Shown here: piece after piece, positions 21,185-31,179 of the stretch
Layout: each line of letters begins with the position of its first letter
How positions within the stretch are numbered: position 1 is the stretch's first letter
NCBI RefSeq assembly: GCF_910592395.1
Contig: NC_088312.1
Span: 16,623,292-16,687,291 of the forward strand
Length of the DNA stretch: 64,000 nt
Source: Lineus longissimus
Lineage: Eukaryota > Nemertea > Pilidiophora > Heteronemertea > Lineidae
Direction of reading: 5' to 3'
Program-made: the position numbers and the translations under genes
The notes under the pieces: generated by a model
Told to the model about the DNA's origin: nothing
The model's database searches: none
Seen by the model: only the letters and a program-made list of their open reading frames with translations

Positions 21185-22148
21185 CGCCGAACATGAACCG
21201 ATGCTCGCTCTACTTCGAGAAATCTGCTGCTTGCTGCTTCTACAAATGTTTTTCTCTCCTCATGTCTTCCTTTGAGGAACGAAGTTTATCTTCCTTACTC
21301 CCACTTGTTCACATGGGAGTTTTTGATTTACCGTCAAGAAACTCTACTTTCAGGGTGATACGACCTATAATGTATATTATGAGACAAGGACGACGACCGA
21401 CACGAGGGTGGGTTTTTCGTTTTTTATTCGCTATTAAAGCAAAACAAAGCATGAAGACAATTTGATCATACATCAAGGCAATATTAAATCAGGAAATTAC
21501 ACGGTGCAGGGAGAATTATGTGCGAGTAAGCTAGTACTTTAAGAGCAGTTTCTAGATGTTTTTTACAGCTAAAGATAGAAGTCAATCACAGAGTGCTTTG
21601 CGTCAGAGCGTTAACACCAATGTGAGAGAGAAAAAAGACGTTATACTGTACGCTTTCACGTTAGTTCGTGCAACAAAGCCCTAAAAATCAAACACTCCTT
21701 TTTCCCTCGCACACCGTTCATGTAGATTACAGACAATTATACGGCCTAAAGCTCGATTATAATATGCAGGTCTAATACAACAATAGTACAAGAAATTCTG
21801 CCAATGATGATAATACCGTAACTGCGCTCTTCACGTTTCTCCATGCGACGAAGCTCTCAAAACACATTATCCTCACACCGCGCAAATAGATTATAAACAA
21901 TTACTCGGTATATAGTTCGAATATCAGGCTTTGGCCTCAATACATATGGGAAATTATAAGTAAGGGGAGCATAACCGTGCATTCTTCCACTTTTTTCCAT
22001 GCAACAATCCACCTTTTCTCTGCGTGCTACACAAAAAGATTACAGAAAGTTTGAATAATAATATGTACTATACAGATACGTATATATATGGCAAAAGAGT
22101 TCTACTGACTACTTCTATCTTCCTCCTCCTCCCCTCCCTTCCCCTTCC
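21185..22148. repeat. Noncoding Polinton spacer with three diverged tandem repeats
   Basis: No coding frame of note. Between about 21640 and 22060 a unit of roughly 165-200 bp recurs three times: TTCNNCATGCAACAA-type words, a C-rich stretch, then AGATTACAGACAATTA or AGATTATAAACAATTA. The units are strongly diverged. This spacer separates the late (capsid-side) genes from the ATPase. Confidence 0.4.
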
Positions 22149-22853
22149 TTATGAGAGTTTTTCCAAAAATATTTGGTTTGTTGTAAAACGTTTTGAATGT
22201 CTATTTCTTTCGTTCTTTTCCAGTCCTCCTTGCGAGCGGAACAAAGGCTTTTGAAAGTCACCAAAAATGTCCGTACGAAAACGAGCTTCGTTAGGCCTGT
22301 TTTGATGTCCGTCCACGAATAAGTAACTGTTTGGTTTTTGCGTCGCTGCCTCGTAGATTCTTATAAACGTTTCCGGTTGAGTGGGTAGAATACGACGAGC
22401 CAGGTGGTGTCCGGTGGATTGATCTAAAGGGCTTTTGAAGAGCACGAGATAGTGGCAACACCGAAGCATTGTTACTCGAGTCTTACCGTGATGAAATATG
22501 TTTTGCATGAGTATGATCCAGCTCACCGATGCATGTTGACACTTCTTTGTTACAAGACGGCTGATTTCTTCACTGTTAGAAACGCTTTGCATGAGATCAT
22601 CGAAAATCATTAATCCATGCTGACGCTTGCCTGTGCGAGGGTCTTCAGAGTGAATATATTCATCCAAATTGTCGGGTAACCCTGCGACTGTTCTTATTTT
22701 TCCCTCCTGTTCCAGTTTTGTTACCGTTTTAGAAGGTTCTCCGTAGAACCAGTAGATATAATTGAAAGGGTTATCGATTATCCGTTCTGCGTTTTGTATC
22801 AATTGCGTGGTGAAGAAGGTTTTCCCCGCAAGTGGAGGTCCGACACATACCAT
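22149..22853 (-). CDS. FtsK/HerA-type genome-packaging ATPase
   Basis: A 234-aa frame with a Walker A motif near the N-terminus (GPPLAGKTFF), Walker B with paired acidic residues (GLMIFDDLMQ) and a sensor-like segment WIILMQNIFH. This is the A32-like packaging ATPase that defines Polintons together with the protease and integrase. The ATG used is only six codons before Walker A. Upstream in the same frame, FDARIKREFG also looks conserved but is preceded by a TGA, so either the start is short or a lesion removed the first residues. The C-terminus is Arg/Lys-rich. Confidence 0.8.
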   Translation of the reverse strand: MVCVGPPLAGKTFFTTQLIQNAERIIDNPFNYIYWFYGEPSKTVTKLEQEGKIRTVAGLPDNLDEYIHSEDPRTGKRQHGLMIFDDLMQSVSNSEEISRLVTKKCQHASVSWIILMQNIFHHGKTRVTMLRCCHYLVLFKSPLDQSTGHHLARRILPTQPETFIRIYEAATQKPNSYLFVDGHQNRPNEARFRTDIFGDFQKPLFRSQGGLEKNERNRHSKRFTTNQIFLEKLS

Positions 22854-22940
22854 ACCAAACTCACGTTTGATCCGTGCGTCGAATACTTGGCCCGCTTGTC
22901 ACACGGTTGTTTACGCATTTTGGAGTTGTCCGGCAGGGAT

Positions 22941-24303
22941 TCATTCGTCAAAGCTGTCCGGCCTACTGAGGTAATGGACAAAATATTCAGTTTTTTTATT
23001 CCTGCGTCGCTTTTTTAGAATGTCTATGTGAAAGGCCGATGCATCGGATGGACCTTGGATTCGTTGCATTTCCTCCTCGTAGAAACTGCCATCTAAGAGT
23101 TCCCCGTGTTCATCACGCAATTTATACGTCGGCGGCTTGGTACTATGTCGATGGGCCACTATGAACCATTCTGTTGTGTATTGCGGTTTGTAACCCTTTC
23201 CGAAAACCTGCGCAAGTTGACTGACTCGTACAGTCTCCCCTTTCTGGAATTTGTAGTTTGTCGTGGTCGGAAATTCTTTGCCATATAAATGGAGCCAAAG
23301 GGCTTTTTCATTGCTTGCGTTAACTTGGTTTGGGGCTAGTTTTGTTATTCTGTGTACGCTATTGTTATAGCTCTCAACGAGGTCCGGGAGGATATCGATG
23401 TAACGCCGGGTATTGTTTTTTGTTAACATTTTGTTAACTTTCGACTTGAGTGTGCGATTCCACCTTTCAACAAGTGCCGCTTTGGTCTCACTGTGCACAG
23501 AAAACAGCTTTATGCCGAGGTCTTCTAGTAACTTCAAGACACTTGCATTTTGGAACTCCTTTCCAAGGTCGCTGTGAAGTTATTTAGGGTACACCTTCTC
23601 CCGCTCGAAGAGCTCTTTGAGAGCTTGGGCCACTTCACGTCCTGTTTTCGTATGGAGCGGCAGAGCCGACTGAACACATCGATTTTTGTTGATAAATATT
23701 TTACTCCATTGTTGTATTTTTGTAAATTTTGGACATCGACTAAGATGATCGATTCCGGGGACAATTGTTTTACGGCGTTGGAATTTTTGTCTTGCTTGTC
23801 TATGAAGTGTATAAGTGTCCTGCCCGCTCACCCAATGTACAACGTCTCGTTGTTTAATGGATGGTTCTTGCCATTTGCTAGCCGTCAACAGGCGATCAAT
23901 GGACCCGAAGCTCGCCGGATGCCGAGGGTTATAATAGATTTTTGAAAATATCTGGTTTCGTTTTTCATTTTGCACTTGTCTGAGCTTTGACGCCACGTTC
24001 GAGCCTCTCTTTTGGACATCGACTAAATCAATCTGCCATTGATGATCGATCCTGGGGACAATTGTTTTACGACGTTGGAATTTTCGTCTTGCTTGTCTCT
24101 GAAGTGTATAAGTGTCCTGCCCGCTCACCCAATGTGCAACGTCTCGTCGTTAAATGGATGGTTCTTGCCGTTTGCTAGCCATCAACAGGCGATCGTTGGA
24201 CCCAAAGCTCGCCGGATGCCGAGGGTTATAATATATTTTTGAAAATATTTGGTTTCGTTTTTCATTTTGCACTTGTCTAAGCTTTGACGCCACGTTCGAG
24301 CCT
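22941..24303 (-). pseudogene. Polinton retroviral-like integrase, broken
   Basis: The last 198 residues (23537-22941) hold the catalytic Glu block (ETKAALVERWNRTLKSK), a YNNSVHR segment and a C-terminal SH3/chromo-like part (RYNKK-type basic end). The first and second catalytic Asp regions are recognisable upstream (IDHQWQIDLVDV, and STKIDVFSR in another frame). A TAA at 23580-23582 separates the second Asp region from the rest, and frame changes occur near 23700. The N-terminal part is present twice because of a 297-bp tandem duplication. The enzyme cannot be made from this copy. Confidence 0.8.
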
Positions 24304-24307
24304 CTCT
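23735..24307. repeat. Tandem duplication of about 297 bp inside integrase gene
   Basis: The word GACAATTGTTTTACG occurs at 23760 and 24057. Sequence after each copy is about 93-95 percent identical for some 250-290 bp, through ACGCCACGTTCGAGCCTCTC. Copy 1 lacks about 15 bp (near ATCAATCTGCCATTG) present in copy 2. It repeats the integrase N-terminal region. Confidence 0.85.
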
Positions 24308-25390
24308 TCCTCACCGGATTCGCTCTCGGAATCTCCCTCTGCGACGCTGTCGTTCTCTTCATCGGTGCTTTTTTCTGAGTTGCTGCTCTCGACTTCCGAT
24401 TCGTCACTGCTGTCACTTTCGTTGTCCTCTTCATCTTCACTTTCGCTTATTGTGTGCATGGGAGGTGCTTTCGTCCGTGAGTTAGTTGTAGCAGTAGTAG
24501 TAGTAGTGGATGTCGGATAAGGCGATGGGGCTTGACCGGGCGTTGGATACGGCGATGGCGCTTGACGAGAATGCAATCGGGAGACGAGCTCTGTTCCCGC
24601 CGCTACTTCACTCGAGGACCGACTGGACTCTACAGACGACAATGGAACCGAAGCTTGCTGTTTTTCTGGTGGCACCTCGAATCTGACTTTCTCTCCGGGG
24701 GCTTTACTCACATCTTTGAACTGACTCTTTTTATGTTTATGTTTGCATATTTGTATGTTTCCATGGCGTAGAACTATTCGGATGCAGGGAGTATGATTTC
24801 CGCGTTTACGTTTGATGACTTCGCTAGTGGCACCTCCGATTGGAGTATTGTTGTCTTGATGTTTTCTTTTTTTGGCAACTTCTCCTTTCCTCGGTTCTCT
24901 TGCGATTTCTGATTTACTGTGGGTTCCAATCTTTGGTGGATCTGGTTTTCTTTCATTAGCAGAGCTTGTCTTCTCGATAGAGAAAAATCCCTGCTTGACC
25001 GTGTTTGGAATCTGCTTTTTTTGCGCTGATCTTCGAAGACGGATTGGGAACTTGATCTGCTGGATGCGATTCATTCAACACAGGTTGCTGCTGTTTCTTT
25101 CTTGCTCGGGCCTCTCGTTCAGCCTCCAGTCTGTGGAAACAATTATCGCAACGTAGTTGATCAAAATTATAGAATTTTGGACTGTTGTAAGGTTTGTGGC
25201 ATCTCCGGCACTCTCGAAAGCAGGCTTTGGCGCATCCTTCACAATAGGTCTTTCCGGGCAAAAGAGTCAGGAGTCTATTGCACCAATTGCACTTTTTCTT
25301 GAATTGATCGAAGTCGGTTCCGGAATCAAAACCTGTTGTAGACGTATATCGCGGTTTCTGCTGTTCCTGCTTTTTTCCTGTTTTCCCCAT
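24277..25390 (-). pseudogene. Zinc-finger plus acidic-tail protein with a frameshift
   Basis: The ATG at 25390 starts a frame with two Cys-pair modules: CNWCNRLLTLLPGKTYCEGC and CFRECRRCHKPY, then RCDNCF. This is a zinc-binding N-terminus seen in several Polinton proteins. The frame stops at 24956. A second frame, open 25074-24277, continues plausibly after a run of seven A near 25013-25022 (a +1/-1 slip). It carries a Lys-rich region, SPYPTPGQAPSPYP repeats, a Thr run and a long Ser/Glu/Asp acidic tail. The function is unknown; DNA or RNA binding is suggested by the fingers. Confidence 0.6.
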
Positions 25391-25460
25391 GACTAGGAAA
25401 GCAACGAATGGAGTCTAAATATCAGCGGTAAGTCTCTTACTAAGAGGTGCCAGAATAGCG

Positions 25461-26219
25461 TTACCATATGCATTTTTGTTTGTTCTCAACCGTCTTTACT
25501 AGAGACTCAAGAAAACTGAGCAAATGTGTCGCACTTGGATTGTCGGTTCTAATCACATTGCTTCTATCCCCGCAGAAGTACTGTCTGCCCTCAACGTCGG
25601 TCCACCAATCGAGATGAAGACGATATTGCTCGGCCACTGTGTCTAAATAAGTCTTATCAACTAGGCTCTCGTATGTTCGGGCCCGGGCTTGGATTCTATC
25701 TAGACACACCTCTGAGTCAACATCGATGTAGTAAATGCCGTTGTAACCTTCAGGGAGACCGATTTTAGATAGCGTGTGACGAGAAAACTGCAAGGTCTCG
25801 GCTCGCAAATAATCTCTCCCGAAATTTTCAATAGAACCTTACTGAGTTGCACATTCAACGAATGGAAGAGGTCCGAGCAGACTTCTGTCTGTGACTACAA
25901 CATGGTATCTCTTCGAGTCATCAGAAATGGAACTATTCTCCAAAAGTTTAAATCCTTTCCTGACGACAGAGTTTATGCTACGGATAATATGTAGCTGGGC
26001 TAGGGCAACGTTCTCTTTTGGATTAGCATAGGCCAGCGCGAGCGGATTGTGTTGACCAAAGGTCGTAACTTCGTCTAGTCCTTCTTGGATATAAGAAAAC
26101 GAAAATAGAGGATTCGGATGTTGTTTGTAGAGCTGATCAAGACTCGACAGCAAGGTTGTTTTTCCCGCCCCAATTTGGCCTTCAACTGCTACTAACAGTA
26201 CTTTCTTGGCGAGCGTCAT
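25461..26219 (-). pseudogene. Deoxynucleoside kinase with one TAA
   Basis: The enzyme family phosphorylates deoxynucleosides (thymidine-kinase-like dNK) to feed DNA synthesis. The likely ATG is at 26219-26217, giving MTLAKKVLLVAVEGQIGAGK, whose P-loop is GQIGAGKTT. A DRS motif (VVTDRSLLG) and a LID-type Arg cluster (CLDRIQARARTYE) follow, as in Drosophila dNK and herpes-type kinases. A TAA at 25839-25841 splits it; both halves are in one frame. The ATG overlaps the stop of the upstream ORF (ATGA). Capture by a Polinton-like virus is plausible because large DNA viruses often carry such kinases. Confidence 0.8.
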
Positions 26220-26494
26220 CCTCCGTTTCTGATGGAATGGAATAACTGCAACAAAACCATCTGCAGTAGACGTTTCGAAGGCGATGCTTTTGCCGATGGT
26301 CCACAATCGGGCGCGTCTAGAGGAACCACCTCGGGTTGTTCTGGACTTGAAGACGCAGTTGTTTCTGTCACAGGCGCTTCTTTGGACATTGTTTTCAGCA
26401 GATAATGTAATTGGAAATTGTCACCTTCGAAAGAGTGTACTAAAGGATTTGTAACGTTCGAAAATGTTCGATGAGTCGGCTTGTTTCTAGCCAT
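26216..26494 (-). CDS. Small ORF overlapping the kinase start
   Basis: A 92-aa frame from a true ATG at 26494; its TGA overlaps the kinase ATG. The middle is Pro/Glu/Ser-rich (TETTASSSPEQPEVVPLDAP). No domain is recognised. The ATGA overlap and same-strand order suggest a compact viral-like transcription unit. Confidence 0.35.
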   Translation of the reverse strand: MARNKPTHRTFSNVTNPLVHSFEGDNFQLHYLLKTMSKEAPVTETTASSSPEQPEVVPLDAPDCGPSAKASPSKRLLQMVLLQLFHSIRNGG

Positions 26495-26561
26495 TCACAA
26501 GACAGTTCTTTTTCCGAGTCTGAGGGGAAGAGCCGAAGATCTCGTTTGACAATTGAATATT

Positions 26562-26969
26562 CTACCATGGATCCGTTTCACTTGGCTTAACATTTTTTTT
26601 CACTTTCTTCTTCGAAGATTTTGATGAAACGGGGGTTTTCTTGCGTTTCGTGTTTTTCTTCTTCTCCCGTTTAGTATGACTCTCCGTCCATGAGCGGTCC
26701 TCGACGTCTGTCTCATCGCTTTCCTCAAGCGGAACCTCATCTGTGCTAATCGAGTCTTCTTTTTCTTCTGCTAGGAACACCTCTCTAGCGGCGGACTTTA
26801 ATTCGTCTTCAAGCGACAGCAGTTTTCGCATCTCCTCCGCGCTAATACTTAATGATTTTTTGTTCCTGTGGAAGTGGAACCACGTTTCCTGTTTCCACCT
26901 GCTGACATTAAGTGTCAAGCGTGCAGAAACCTCTATCGTGACCCAAGGAGGATACCGCGGTGACGTCAC
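26562..26969 (-). CDS. PC4-like small basic protein (tentative)
   Basis: A 135-aa frame (nominal GTG start) at the right end of the Polinton block. Residues 10-55 form alternating strands and a helix: VSARLTLNVSRW, TWFHFHRN, SLSISAEEMRKLLSL. This resembles the strand-strand-helix pattern of PC4/p15 single-strand DNA-binding domains, including the SLS-E-L motif before the helix. The rest is acidic, then Lys-rich (KREKKKNTKRKKT). The true start is unclear. The first codons overlap a 26-bp sequence repeated at 30504-30529. Confidence 0.35.
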   Translation of the reverse strand: MTSPRYPPWVTIEVSARLTLNVSRWKQETWFHFHRNKKSLSISAEEMRKLLSLEDELKSAAREVFLAEEKEDSISTDEVPLEESDETDVEDRSWTESHTKREKKKNTKRKKTPVSSKSSKKKVKKNVKPSETDPW

Positions 26970-26970
26970 A
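26945..26970. promoter_or_regulatory. 26-bp motif with CRE and GC palindrome, copy 1
   Basis: Contains ACCGCGGT and TGACGTCA, two adjacent palindromes; the second is a perfect CRE. The exact inverse is found at 30504-30529. CACGTGATC and CCAATCAG lie within 50 bp. It could be a promoter core for the minus-strand block or a shared repeat end. Confidence 0.45.
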
Positions 26971-27166
26971 TCACGTGATCACATCCCATATTACTGATCG
27001 CTATGGCCAATCAGATTCAGTCTACTGACAGCACCAGCACTGAACACATCTCCACGTCTCACTGTCTGGTGCACTCCTGTACACAAAAACACCAATAGAC
27101 ATGAAATATTGCAATACCTTGTATGGATTCTTCCTGTGTAAAATAAAGTTTACAGAGCAGATTAAC

Positions 27167-29804
27167 CCTTTCGCTGCGCCGCTCAGAATTATTTCAATAT
27201 TGACTCCTTGCTGCCCCCAAAATACTGTAAAAGCCAATTTTAACATAGGTAACTTTGAGGCCAAAATACAGCCTGAAGGAGAAGAGATAGAGCTTTGGAC
27301 TATTGGAAAAGGTTGTTGGGGACAGCATGGACTTTCCAATTATGCATTTGTTAATTACCTGAAATTATGTTAATTAACTAATTAACGCTAATTTATATTA
27401 ATTAACAAGGAAAAAAACACGATTTTTCAAGATAATGATGTTTTTTTCCAATGAAATTGTGAAAAAATGAGTTGTTACTTACCAAAACCAGCTGGAGATA
27501 TTTCTTTTCTATAAATCCAAGTTGATATCCATGTAAAAGTCACTTTTTAACCCTTTGTATGCCATTGTATCAAATAACGAATTATGTCAAAAATCATGTA
27601 AATCCGCTTGTACTAAAATATCAAGATATGTCACTGTCTCTGTACCTTGCAAAATTTGTATTTGTAATCCAAGTGTCTATGTCACTAAATAAGTGCAGTT
27701 CTGCTGCAAATAAGTTCATAACTTGGTTAGTTGTACTTTACTTTGTAGGAGAAAAGAGTGTGGAACCTTTTGAAACATCCAATTGCACACATTGGAAGTT
27801 CACATTGTTCACAATAATGGTATGTCTGATGGCGATGGCCAGGCCTGTGGCTGCATACAGCACATTCTGGTCTATGCTTCTTATCTGCATATTCAGCAGG
27901 GAAGTGGCGTTCTTGCAGTCTTTTGGCCCTTCTCTCCTCTACAGTATTTGCTACTGCCTGAGCCCTTTCCCTCACGGCTTCTGGAATGAGACTGTCCACA
28001 ACTTTCTGTCGAAATTTCAACTGATCAATATTCTCCCCTGGGTGAGTGGACTTGTATGCAATGAAACCATTCACAAGGGCAGTCTCTCTAGCAAAGTTGA
28101 AGACCACTTGATACCATTTCTGGCACTTGTGTGGGTAACAATAGTAGCTGGACAGTTGATCAAACTTATCGACACCCCCCATGTATTGGTTATAGTCATT
28201 GACAAGTGCAGGCTTTATGACATTCCGTTTCCCAGTTGGATCCTTTTTTGACCTGACTTCCTTGTTGACCACACCATTGCCATGCATACTGGATAAACAG
28301 TTAACCCTCGCTGTGTCCTGCCAAGTGGTGCAAGTCAGCTGATTACAAGAAAAAAAGGCTGGCCTGTCCCCTTGTTTCAGTGGTAGCTGTGCTTTGCTAA
28401 TATTCTTAGGCAAACCTTTCCTGTTTGCCCTAACAGTCCCACATGCTCCAATGCCTTTGTCCTTCAGAACTGAGTAAAGATCAGGGGATGAAAAATAATT
28501 GTCCATGAAAATCTGATGACCACTATCATCCAGACCCCGAAGGAGGGACAAAACAACTTTTGACCCCAGCGCCATCTCCCGCCCGGCTGCTTCATCCTTT
28601 CCAGTGTAAATGTTCCATCGTAAATTGTATCCACTCACAGAATCACACAATGACCAGATTTTGATTCCCCATTTATTAGGTTTGTTTGGGATATACTGTT
28701 TGAAACTGAGTCGCCCTTTAAATTTTTTCATAATCTCATCGGCTGAAATCTGTTGATGTGGTTGATAAATGTTCATGTATGTGTCTTTCACCAAGTTGAT
28801 CACTGGCCTGACTTTATACAATGGATCATAGTTGGGCTGCCCTTTTTCAGGTTGCATAGTATTGTCATTGAAATGCAAGAAAGTTCTCAATAGTAAATAT
28901 CTATCTCTACCAATGATGCCTTTGAAAGATGGCGTTCGGGTAAGCCAGTATGTGTCCCAATAGTCTTGGATCCTGTTCTTACTGCAGAAACCCATGGCAA
29001 TTTCCAGAGCCACTAGGATTTTCATTTCATTCTCATCAGTTTCCTTCCAGTCCCTGAATCTACTATATTCAGGTAATTCTTCATCAAGTGCGTGATTATC
29101 AAAAAATTGCAAGGCGTAGCGGTTGGTTTCTTCAACCATGAGAGCAAAAATTTCCCTTGGGAAAAATGCATGAAAATAGTCACAGGGCTCTCCAGGGTTC
29201 AATGGCACTGGCACCCCTGGCTGGGTATTCCATGCTGGCACAAAAGGAGGATCCACCTGAGTATTAGGGCCTAATTTTGTCCATCTGTAGTTTAGCTGAG
29301 GGACACCAGGAAGTGGATCAGGCCTATCATCATCATCTGACATGTCATTGTCATCTTGACCCCTATCACTATCACCCACCTCAGACCCTGAATCATGCAC
29401 ACTATCATCTCCATCTATCATCCCAATCTATCATCTCCATGCAGAATCATTATCATAATCATCTTCTAACACCTCAAATTCACTGTCACTGTCAGCAAAT
29501 ATTTCATCAATAATAGATTCTGCAGTTCGTCGAACACGTGACTGAGCCATTTAAATTTGTTTACAAAACTTTTGAATCAAAATATCACCTAAACTTTGAA
29601 TAAAAACACCGAAGTTTTAACTCAGAAATCGGAAGTTCAAGCGGTAAAGTACATGGCAGGACATCTAGCGACAAGTTTCTGTACTAATTTTCTATTGAAA
29701 ACATCGTCTGCTTCAGGTCTCTCCCAAGTCGCAGTTCTGCGTACATCCGCACAGATCGGAAATTTTTTTTGGTCGCAAAAATGCGTACATCCGCAGCGAA
29801 AGGG
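27167..29804 (-). mobile_element. piggyBac element 2 (TTAA-flanked)
   Basis: A 13-bp TIR, CCCTTTCGCTGCG (27167-27179) with its inverse at 29792-29804, is flanked by TTAA at 27163-27166 and 29805-29808. At the right end TGCGTACATCCGCA occurs twice (about 29731 and 29781) as a subterminal repeat. The TIR is clearly related to that of element 1. One transposase is carried on the minus strand. Confidence 0.95.
27727..29550 (-). CDS. piggyBac transposase, nearly intact
   Basis: The 564-residue frame from the ATG at 29421 contains the whole DDE_Tnp_1_7 domain. Catalytic Asp are in ISADEIMKKF, IFMDNYFSSPDL and MGGVDKFDQL. A C-terminal zinc ribbon follows (CAVCSHRPGHRH, CEQCELPMCAIGCF). In the same frame an upstream ATG (29550-29548) begins an acidic N-terminal piece of 39 codons, separated by TGA-TAG at 29428-29433. 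The piece looks genuine (MAQSRVRRTAESIIDEIF), so either translation starts at 29421 or the N-terminus was lost. All catalytic residues are intact. Confidence 0.9.
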
Positions 29805-29808
29805 TTAA

Positions 29809-31150
29809 CTTCCACGAATAAAAAAGACGTTTGGCGTGGCCAAAGTGCGGAAAAAATGTCTCCGCTAAAATACACTACGAATTACACTAGGCAATGCACT
29901 ACGCGATACACGGTAGAGATGCAGTTGAGTTTGTTATTGTTTTGACTTAGAAGCCCACCCATATCATAATATATTCATGTATTCATGAAGTATGAACTCA
30001 TTTCTGTCCCATACAACTCTAAGAACAGTCAATTTCTCCTTAAATCATCACCGAAACTGCGATATCTGCAGGAAGATTTCGTTCTAGTGTCCGAAAATGC
30101 ATGATCTTACAGGGGCGCTAACTCGACAAATAGAGGGGATCTATGGGGATCTATGTGAGTTTTAGGTCCTACAGGTCTCGAACTTGTAAAATCTGTAAAC
30201 ATGCCTCAAAATCCCATTGATAATGAAGAGATTGCCCCATATCTGGGAGACTGTTTTCAAACCATCGCTAATTTTGGAAGATCGGTGCCCGGCTATTTGG
30301 TTTTAAAAACCCTATTTTTCCCCATCAAAACGGCACTTTTCATTATTCAAATGATAACTTATTGTCTGAAGACCTATTTCATAGCAGAAAAGTACTAATA
30401 ATTCTGATTTGATGCGAAAAATCTAACTTTATTTGATGACTTGATTTTTTCCTTGGCCGTGGATCGAGTTTGTTTACAATATGCAGCGCCATCTTGGAAA
30501 AGCTGTGACGTCACCGCGGTATCCTCCTTGATGGTGACCAGTTCTCTAGGTTGTTTAGACGAGGCCATCATCTCCTTTGACATAGTTGTTAAGACAACCA
30601 ACAAGTTCTATTCACATGACTGTTTTTTTAGTTTTAGGTCTCGTTTATCAAGGGTTGATCTTGTGGCAGGAACATTATCAACTAGAATTAGCTTGTCAGC
30701 TAATTTGAAGACCGCCCGGCCAGGGTGTTAGCGTATCTGGCCCGATTTGAACACAGGGATTTGAGGCGTGATTCTATTATCCATTCATACATTTAAGTTC
30801 GATTATTTCCAAGTTGGCTTGGGTACACTCCTACGCAGTGCCAGATATAGATGTCTAGAAGTTACTACTCTACTATTCGGAATGAGATAAGACTGGCGTT
30901 TGAATGTCGCCACTGCACCGCCACTGGACTGTAGGGCTTGGGGTGAGAAGCTAGGAGAATTCAGGAATTCAGGGTCGTGTCATTGTAGTCAATATGAATA
31001 AAATTGAAAGAGATAAGATACGAAAGATGAAAATGTTTATTAAAAACATGAACTTAATTAACTGAACAATACAATTAAACAATGCTGTTGTATTCACTAA
31101 TCAATACAATGAAATATAGTCTCATTGTGACCGCACTTAACCTCAGCAAC
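29809..31150. other. Intergenic stretch with small ORFs
   Basis: It holds a 65-codon plus-strand ORF (30201-30398; MPQNPIDNEEIAPYLGD, hydrophobic end) and a divergent minus ORF (30604-30395; MASSKQPRELVTIKED region). Neither has a recognised domain and both are low confidence. The 26-bp CRE-containing motif lies at 30504-30529. The rest is AT-rich. Confidence 0.3.
30504..30529. promoter_or_regulatory. 26-bp motif with CRE and GC palindrome, copy 2
   Basis: Exact inverse of 26945-26970, including TGACGTCA and ACCGCGGT. Together the two copies bracket 3.5 kb containing piggyBac element 2, pointing inward. Confidence 0.45.
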
Positions 31151-31179
31151 AAAAATACAAAATACAATTATGCCCTGTC

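Larger units (their letters stand above)
18031..26969 (-). mobile_element. Polinton/adintovirus-like gene block (incomplete)
   Basis: About 9 kb of collinear minus-strand genes: PC4-like, small ORF, deoxynucleoside kinase, zinc/acidic protein, integrase, packaging ATPase, amphipathic core-like protein, conserved SNI-domain protein, capsid C-terminus and adenain-like protease. Integrase, ATPase, protease and capsid together define Polintons/Mavericks and the related adintoviruses. Protein-primed DNA polymerase B, the penton protein and most of the capsid are not seen, and terminal repeats were not found. Several genes carry stops or frameshifts, so this is a degraded, partial copy. Confidence 0.8.

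Noticed and set aside
27559-28251. 230-codon plus-strand ORF
   Set aside because: It lies wholly antisense to the piggyBac 2 transposase, which has a clear catalytic domain.
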